Shown: piece by piece, positions 5,450 to 8,093 of the stretch | Numbering within the stretch: position 1 is the first letter of the stretch | How the letters are laid out: each line of letters begins with the position of its first letter | Assembly: GCA_937891445.1 (NCBI GenBank) | Contig: CALAFV010000259.1 | Location: 1-8,093 of the forward strand | From: an uncultured Phycisphaerales bacterium | GTDB lineage: Bacteria; Planctomycetota; Phycisphaerae; Phycisphaerales; UBA1924 | DNA: 8,093 bases | Direction of reading: 5' to 3' | Notes under the pieces: generated by a model | The model's input: the letters and a program-made list of their open reading frames with translations, nothing else | Told to the model about the DNA's origin: nothing | Databases searched by the model: none | Translations under genes and position numbers: made by a program

Positions 5450-6424
5450 CTACTGCTGAACGCCCTCCCGGGCGTGGGGAGTTCGGCCGTTGCCCCCGCT
5501 CCCGCTGGCCGAAGAGCCGCCCTGTGAGCCGGCGCTGCGCGGGGAGCGGTGGGCCAACGTGCGTCTGGCCGAGTCGGTGACGGCGCGGCCGAGGCGGCCG
5601 AGGTTGGTCGGAGCAAGGGCCTCTGCCGGGAGGCCGCGGGCCAGGCGGCGGAGGAGTTCGCGGCGGAGTTCGTCGGGGCTCAGGGAGCGGTCCAGGCGGC
5701 CACGCTCGGCGAGGCTGATGGTGCCGGTCTCCTCGCTGACGACGACGACCAGGGCATCGGACTCGCTGGAGATGCCGACGGCGGCGCGGTGACGGGAGCC
5801 CAAGGCGGCATCGGGCATGTCAGCGGGCTCGGCAAGGGGGAGTTGGACGCCGGCGGAGACGATGCGATCGCCCTTGATGACGACGGCAAGGTCGTGCAGC
5901 GCGGAGCCGGGGAAGAAGATGGTCTGGAGGAGACGGGCGGAGACCTCGGCGTTCATGACGGTGCCGCCCTCGACCAGACCCTTGAGGCCGGTCTCCCGCT
6001 CGATGACGATGATGGCGCCGAACTTGGCCTTGGCGAAGTAGGTGCAGGCCTCGACGATCGACTCGACGACGACCTGGAAGGAGGAGGTCGAGCGACGGAA
6101 GACGGGCGTCTCGCCCAGGCGGATGAGGCCGCGGCGGAGTTCGGGCTGGAAGACGACGATCAGGGTGATGGCGAGCAGGGCGAGAAAGTTCTCGTAGAGG
6201 AAGGTGAGACGGCCGAAGGCATCCTGGCGATTGAGGATTCGGACGACGAGGGTGGCGGCGACGAGGAGGAAGATCAGGCCCTTGAGGGCGCCGGCGGCGC
6301 GGGTGCCATGGAGGAAGCGGACGACGAGATAGACGAACACGCCGATGACGGCGAGTTCGATCGCGACCTCCCACCAGGGGTAGGTGCCGATGCGTTCGAC
6401 GAGCTGGATGGGGCGCTGGAGCAT
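5450..6424 (-). CDS. cdaA: Membrane diadenylate cyclase (CdaA/DacA type)
   Basis: The 324-residue product should join two ATP into cyclic di-AMP, a second messenger for potassium, osmotic and envelope balance. Three N-terminal membrane helices (about 18-37, 45-63, 77-93) are followed by FQPELRRGLIRLGE and a DAC catalytic domain (about 118-240). That domain contains FGAIIVIERETGL, ALHDLAVVI (175-183), GSRHRAAVGIS (209-219) and SDALVVVVSEETGTISLA. The RHR motif (211-213) and the metal-binding Asp178 are present, but the normally invariant DGA motif reads DLA, with Leu179 encoded by CTT; activity is therefore likely but not certain. Beyond the usual length of about 270 residues there is a basic, Ser/Gly-rich tail (about 285-324). 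The ATG start at 6424 has only a distant purine-rich site (GGGAGG, 15 bases upstream). It is the first gene of a two-gene unit with cdaR. Confidence 0.92.
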   Translation of the reverse strand: MLQRPIQLVERIGTYPWWEVAIELAVIGVFVYLVVRFLHGTRAAGALKGLIFLLVAATLVVRILNRQDAFGRLTFLYENFLALLAITLIVVFQPELRRGLIRLGETPVFRRSTSSFQVVVESIVEACTYFAKAKFGAIIVIERETGLKGLVEGGTVMNAEVSARLLQTIFFPGSALHDLAVVIKGDRIVSAGVQLPLAEPADMPDAALGSRHRAAVGISSESDALVVVVSEETGTISLAERGRLDRSLSPDELRRELLRRLARGLPAEALAPTNLGRLGRAVTDSARRTLAHRSPRSAGSQGGSSASGSGGNGRTPHAREGVQQ

Positions 6425-6563
6425 CGGCCGTCCGCCCGTCCTCCCGTGTCGCAGCCGCGAGATGCGCGGCGCTTCGGACCTCTGGGGCCAGTGTACCGCT
6501 GAGGTGAGGCCTGATCGACCGCAGTAGGATCAACAGGCGACATTTCACAGGGGATTTCTGGAT
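6425..6563. promoter_or_regulatory. Divergent intergenic region between cdaA and the Nfu_N gene
   Basis: These 139 bases must hold the promoters for the minus-strand cdaA-cdaR unit and the plus-strand nfu-like gene. Candidates are weak: on the minus strand TACACT (6495-6490) with TCGATC 17 bases upstream; on the plus strand TAGGAT (6525-6530) without a good -35. An imperfect 21-base palindrome with arms TGATC (6512-6516) and GATCA (6528-6532) lies between them and could be an operator, though 5-bp arms can arise by chance. No terminator, riboswitch or RNA gene was recognised. Confidence 0.4.
6549..6554 (+). promoter_or_regulatory. Ribosome binding site of the Nfu_N gene
   Basis: AGGGGA lies nine bases before the ATG at 6564 and supports that start. 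Confidence 0.6.
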
Positions 6564-6857
6564 ATGACGCTGCGGGTGAAGTCGTTCCAGCCGACACCGA
6601 ACCCCAACGCTGTGAAGTGCGTGCTCGACCGCGTGGTGTCGCGCGAGCCGCTGTCGTACCGGCCGGGGGGCGGATCGGCGCCGCCGGCGTCGGGCGGGAG
6701 CGAGGCGGAGCGGCTGGCGGCGGCGCTGCTGGGCGTGCCGGGGGTGGTGGGCGTGCTGCTCAACAGCGACTGGGTGACGGTGAACAAGTCGCCGGGGGCG
6801 GACTGGGGCGAGGTGAAGGCGGGGGTGAAGCGGGCGCTGGCGGCGGCCGACGAGTAG
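6564..6857 (+). CDS. Stand-alone Nfu/NifU N-terminal-domain protein
   Basis: This 97-residue cytosolic protein matches the Nfu N-terminal domain (Nfu_N). The hallmark TPNPNAVK lies at 11-18, and the family's ending, a hydrophobic strand then W-V-T-V-x-K and a D-W-x-x-x-K helix, is seen in VVGVLLNSDWVTVNKSPGADWGEVKAGV (61-88). In Nfu proteins this domain precedes a C-terminal NifU domain whose CxxC motif carries the Fe-S cluster. That domain is missing here: the only cysteine is Cys19 and the stop follows directly at 6857. A cluster-carrier role on its own is therefore unlikely; a helper or partner-binding role in Fe-S assembly is inferred. A Gly/Pro/Ser-rich loop (34-45) interrupts the domain. 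Codons are G-ending (GCG, GTG, CGG), unlike the C-ending minus-strand genes. The kinase gene starts 84 bases downstream and may or may not be cotranscribed. Confidence 0.82.
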   Translation: MTLRVKSFQPTPNPNAVKCVLDRVVSREPLSYRPGGGSAPPASGGSEAERLAAALLGVPGVVGVLLNSDWVTVNKSPGADWGEVKAGVKRALAAADE

Positions 6858-6885
6858 ACGGCTGGCCGGGCGTCGGGGCGTTTGT

Positions 6886-6894
6886 TGGTACGAT
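6886..6894 (+). promoter_or_regulatory. Possible extended -10 promoter of the kinase gene
   Basis: TGGTACGAT has the form TGn followed by TACGAT (4 of 6 matches to TATAAT), an extended -10 element that can work without a good -35. No -35 is seen at the expected distance. Transcription would start near 6901, about 40 bases before the kinase ATG. This is the only candidate in the 84-base gap, and read-through from the upstream gene is the alternative. Confidence 0.3.
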
Positions 6895-6941
6895 CCAGCC
6901 CCTTGGAACTGCGCTGGGATGGGCGGGGGCACGGACGAACC

Positions 6942-8093
6942 ATGCCGTACGAGCCGAATCCTGCCGAGGGCATCGAACCAGGTCGCGGCGCGGGTGCGCG
7001 CCCGGACTCGGGAAGCCGCGCCGGCGGGCCAAACGGCGAGAGTCCCGACACGGCGGGGCCATCGTCCCTCTTCGGGGATCCGGCGACGACCGGGCCGGAC
7101 CTGCCGCCGATGCGGGGGGCGGGCCCGCCGACGCCGGGGACGAGCGATCCCACGGTGGTCACGGCGTCGGTGGACCGGCGGGCGCTGCCGGAGCGGATCG
7201 GGCGGTACCGGGTGAGGCGGCTGATCGGCTTCGGCGGGATGGGGGCGGTGTACGAGGCGATGCAGGAGCAGCCGCGGCGGACCGTGGCGCTGAAGGTGAT
7301 GAAGCCGGGGGTGGCGTCGCGGTCGGCGCTCAAGCGGTTCGAGTACGAGTCGCAGTTGCTGGCGCGGCTGCGGCACCCGGGGATCGCGCAGGTCTACGAG
7401 GCGGGGACGCACGACGACGGGCTGGGGCCGACGCCGTACTTCGCGATGGAGTACATCCCGGGGGGGCAGTCCATCACGGAGTACGCGAAGGCCAAGCGGC
7501 TGAGCGTGCGGCAGAAGATGCAACTGTTCGTCCGGGTGTGCGACGCGGTGCACCACGGGCACCAGAAGGGGATCATCCACCGCGACCTCAAGCCGGCGAA
7601 CATCCTCATCGATGCCACCGGGGGGGACACGCTGGGGCAGCCGAAGGTGATCGACTTCGGCGTGGCGCGGTCCACGGACTCCGACATCGCGGTCACGACG
7701 CTCCAGACGGACGTGGGGCAGTTGGTGGGGACGCTGCAGTACATGTCGCCGGAGCAGTGCGCGGCGGACCCGCACGACATCGACACGCGGAGCGACGTGT
7801 ACGCGCTGGGGGTGATCCTGTACGAGTTGCTGACGGAGCGGCTGCCGTACGACGTGTCGGGGGTGGCGGTGTACGACGCGGCGCGGGTGGTGCGGGACCA
7901 ACTCCCCGCGCGGCCGAGTTCGGTGAAGCCGGAACTGGCGGGGGACGTCGAGACGATCGTCCTCAAAGCCCTGGAGAAGGACAGGGAGCGGCGGTACCAG
8001 TCGGCGGCGGAACTGGCGCGGGATATCAACCGGTACCTGTCGGCCGAGCCGATCTCGGCGTTGAAGAGGACTCGGCCGCTGGCCAGTTCGAGC
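6942..8093 (+). CDS. PknB-family serine/threonine protein kinase (3' end missing)
   Basis: From ATG 6942 the frame is open for 384 codons to the window edge. After a Pro/Gly/Ala-rich, probably disordered head (1-85) comes a complete Hanks-type kinase domain: glycine loop IGFGGMGAVY (95-104), ATP-binding Lys118 (VALKVMK), alpha-C Glu136, catalytic HRDLKPAN (213-220) with Asp215, DFG (238-240), the activation-segment end GTLQYMSPEQ (263-272) and DTRSDVYALGVILYELLT (281-298). All catalytic residues are present, so an active kinase is expected. After the C-lobe, RYLSAEPISALKRTRPL resembles the linker that in planctomycete kinases leads to a membrane segment and often TPR repeats; those would lie beyond the edge. 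The substrate is unknown. The ribosome binding site is poor (only G-rich sequence), so the start is less certain; Met57 would be an alternative that still keeps the kinase domain. Confidence 0.93.
   Translation, partial: MPYEPNPAEGIEPGRGAGARPDSGSRAGGPNGESPDTAGPSSLFGDPATTGPDLPPMRGAGPPTPGTSDPTVVTASVDRRALPERIGRYRVRRLIGFGGMGAVYEAMQEQPRRTVALKVMKPGVASRSALKRFEYESQLLARLRHPGIAQVYEAGTHDDGLGPTPYFAMEYIPGGQSITEYAKAKRLSVRQKMQLFVRVCDAVHHGHQKGIIHRDLKPANILIDATGGDTLGQPKVIDFGVARSTDSDIAVTTLQTDVGQLVGTLQYMSPEQCAADPHDIDTRSDVYALGVILYELLTERLPYDVSGVAVYDAARVVRDQLPARPSSVKPELAGDVETIVLKALEKDRERRYQSAAELARDINRYLSAEPISALKRTRPLASSS

Noticed and set aside
4121..6502. Large plus-strand open frames opposite cdaR and cdaA
   Set aside because: Asp/Gly/Glu-rich low-complexity translations with no family match, fully overlapping two well-recognised genes.
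6512..6532. Palindrome TGATC/GATCA as a defined operator
   Set aside because: Five-base arms with an 11-base gap are expected often by chance and no regulator gene is adjacent; mentioned only within the intergenic region entry.
5820..7901. A 693-codon minus-strand open frame spanning cdaA, the Nfu_N gene and the kinase
   Set aside because: The translation is Arg/Pro/His-rich nonsense, crosses three genes with clear domains, and runs out of frame with cdaA.
1..8093. Mobile element, defence system, CRISPR, tRNA or rRNA
   Set aside because: No transposase or integrase motifs, no regularly spaced repeats, no RNA gene signatures and no target-site duplications were found; the gene content is housekeeping, signalling and surface proteins.

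Overview
The window is GC-rich bacterial DNA, most likely from a member of the Planctomycetota, possibly Phycisphaerae. This is inferred from four things: secreted proteins with C-terminal dockerin-type EF-hand pairs (one ending in Gly-Cys), a large soluble-N-terminus PknB-type kinase, a diadenylate cyclase/YbbR pair, and a short palindromic repeat that reads GTGFQPV when translated, a peptide I recall as common in spurious planctomycete ORFs. No database search was possible, so the taxonomy is a judgement.

Layout. Positions 1-2349 (minus strand) hold two surface or secreted protein genes. The left one is an FG-GAP/VCBS beta-propeller protein that runs off the left edge inside its dockerin; it has a good sigma70-like promoter and ribosome binding site. 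The right one has a signal peptide, one propeller-type repeat, an Ig-like domain and a complete dockerin, but the frame is broken between the repeat and the Ig domain, so it is annotated as a pseudogene with its two readable pieces. Positions 2401-2515 carry the terminator of the next gene and a planctomycete-type palindromic repeat. Positions 2522-4078 (minus) encode the ATP synthase alpha subunit (atpA), with no other ATP synthase gene beside it. Positions 4274-6424 (minus) hold a two-gene unit, cdaA (membrane diadenylate cyclase) followed 3 bases later by cdaR (YbbR-repeat regulator), which should make and control cyclic di-AMP. A divergent intergenic region (6425-6563) then separates two plus-strand genes: a small stand-alone Nfu N-terminal-domain protein (6564-6857) and a PknB-family Ser/Thr kinase (6942 to the right edge, catalytic domain complete, C-terminus missing).

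The window looks like chromosomal core and housekeeping DNA with surface-protein genes at one side. I see no transposase, integrase, tRNA, rRNA, CRISPR array or defence cassette, and no clearly new multi-gene system. The points most worth a second look are the DGA-to-DLA change in the cyclase active-site motif, the orphan position of atpA, the broken and apparently shrunken propeller/Ig/dockerin gene, and the Nfu_N-only protein. No stretch longer than 300 bases lacks a gene.
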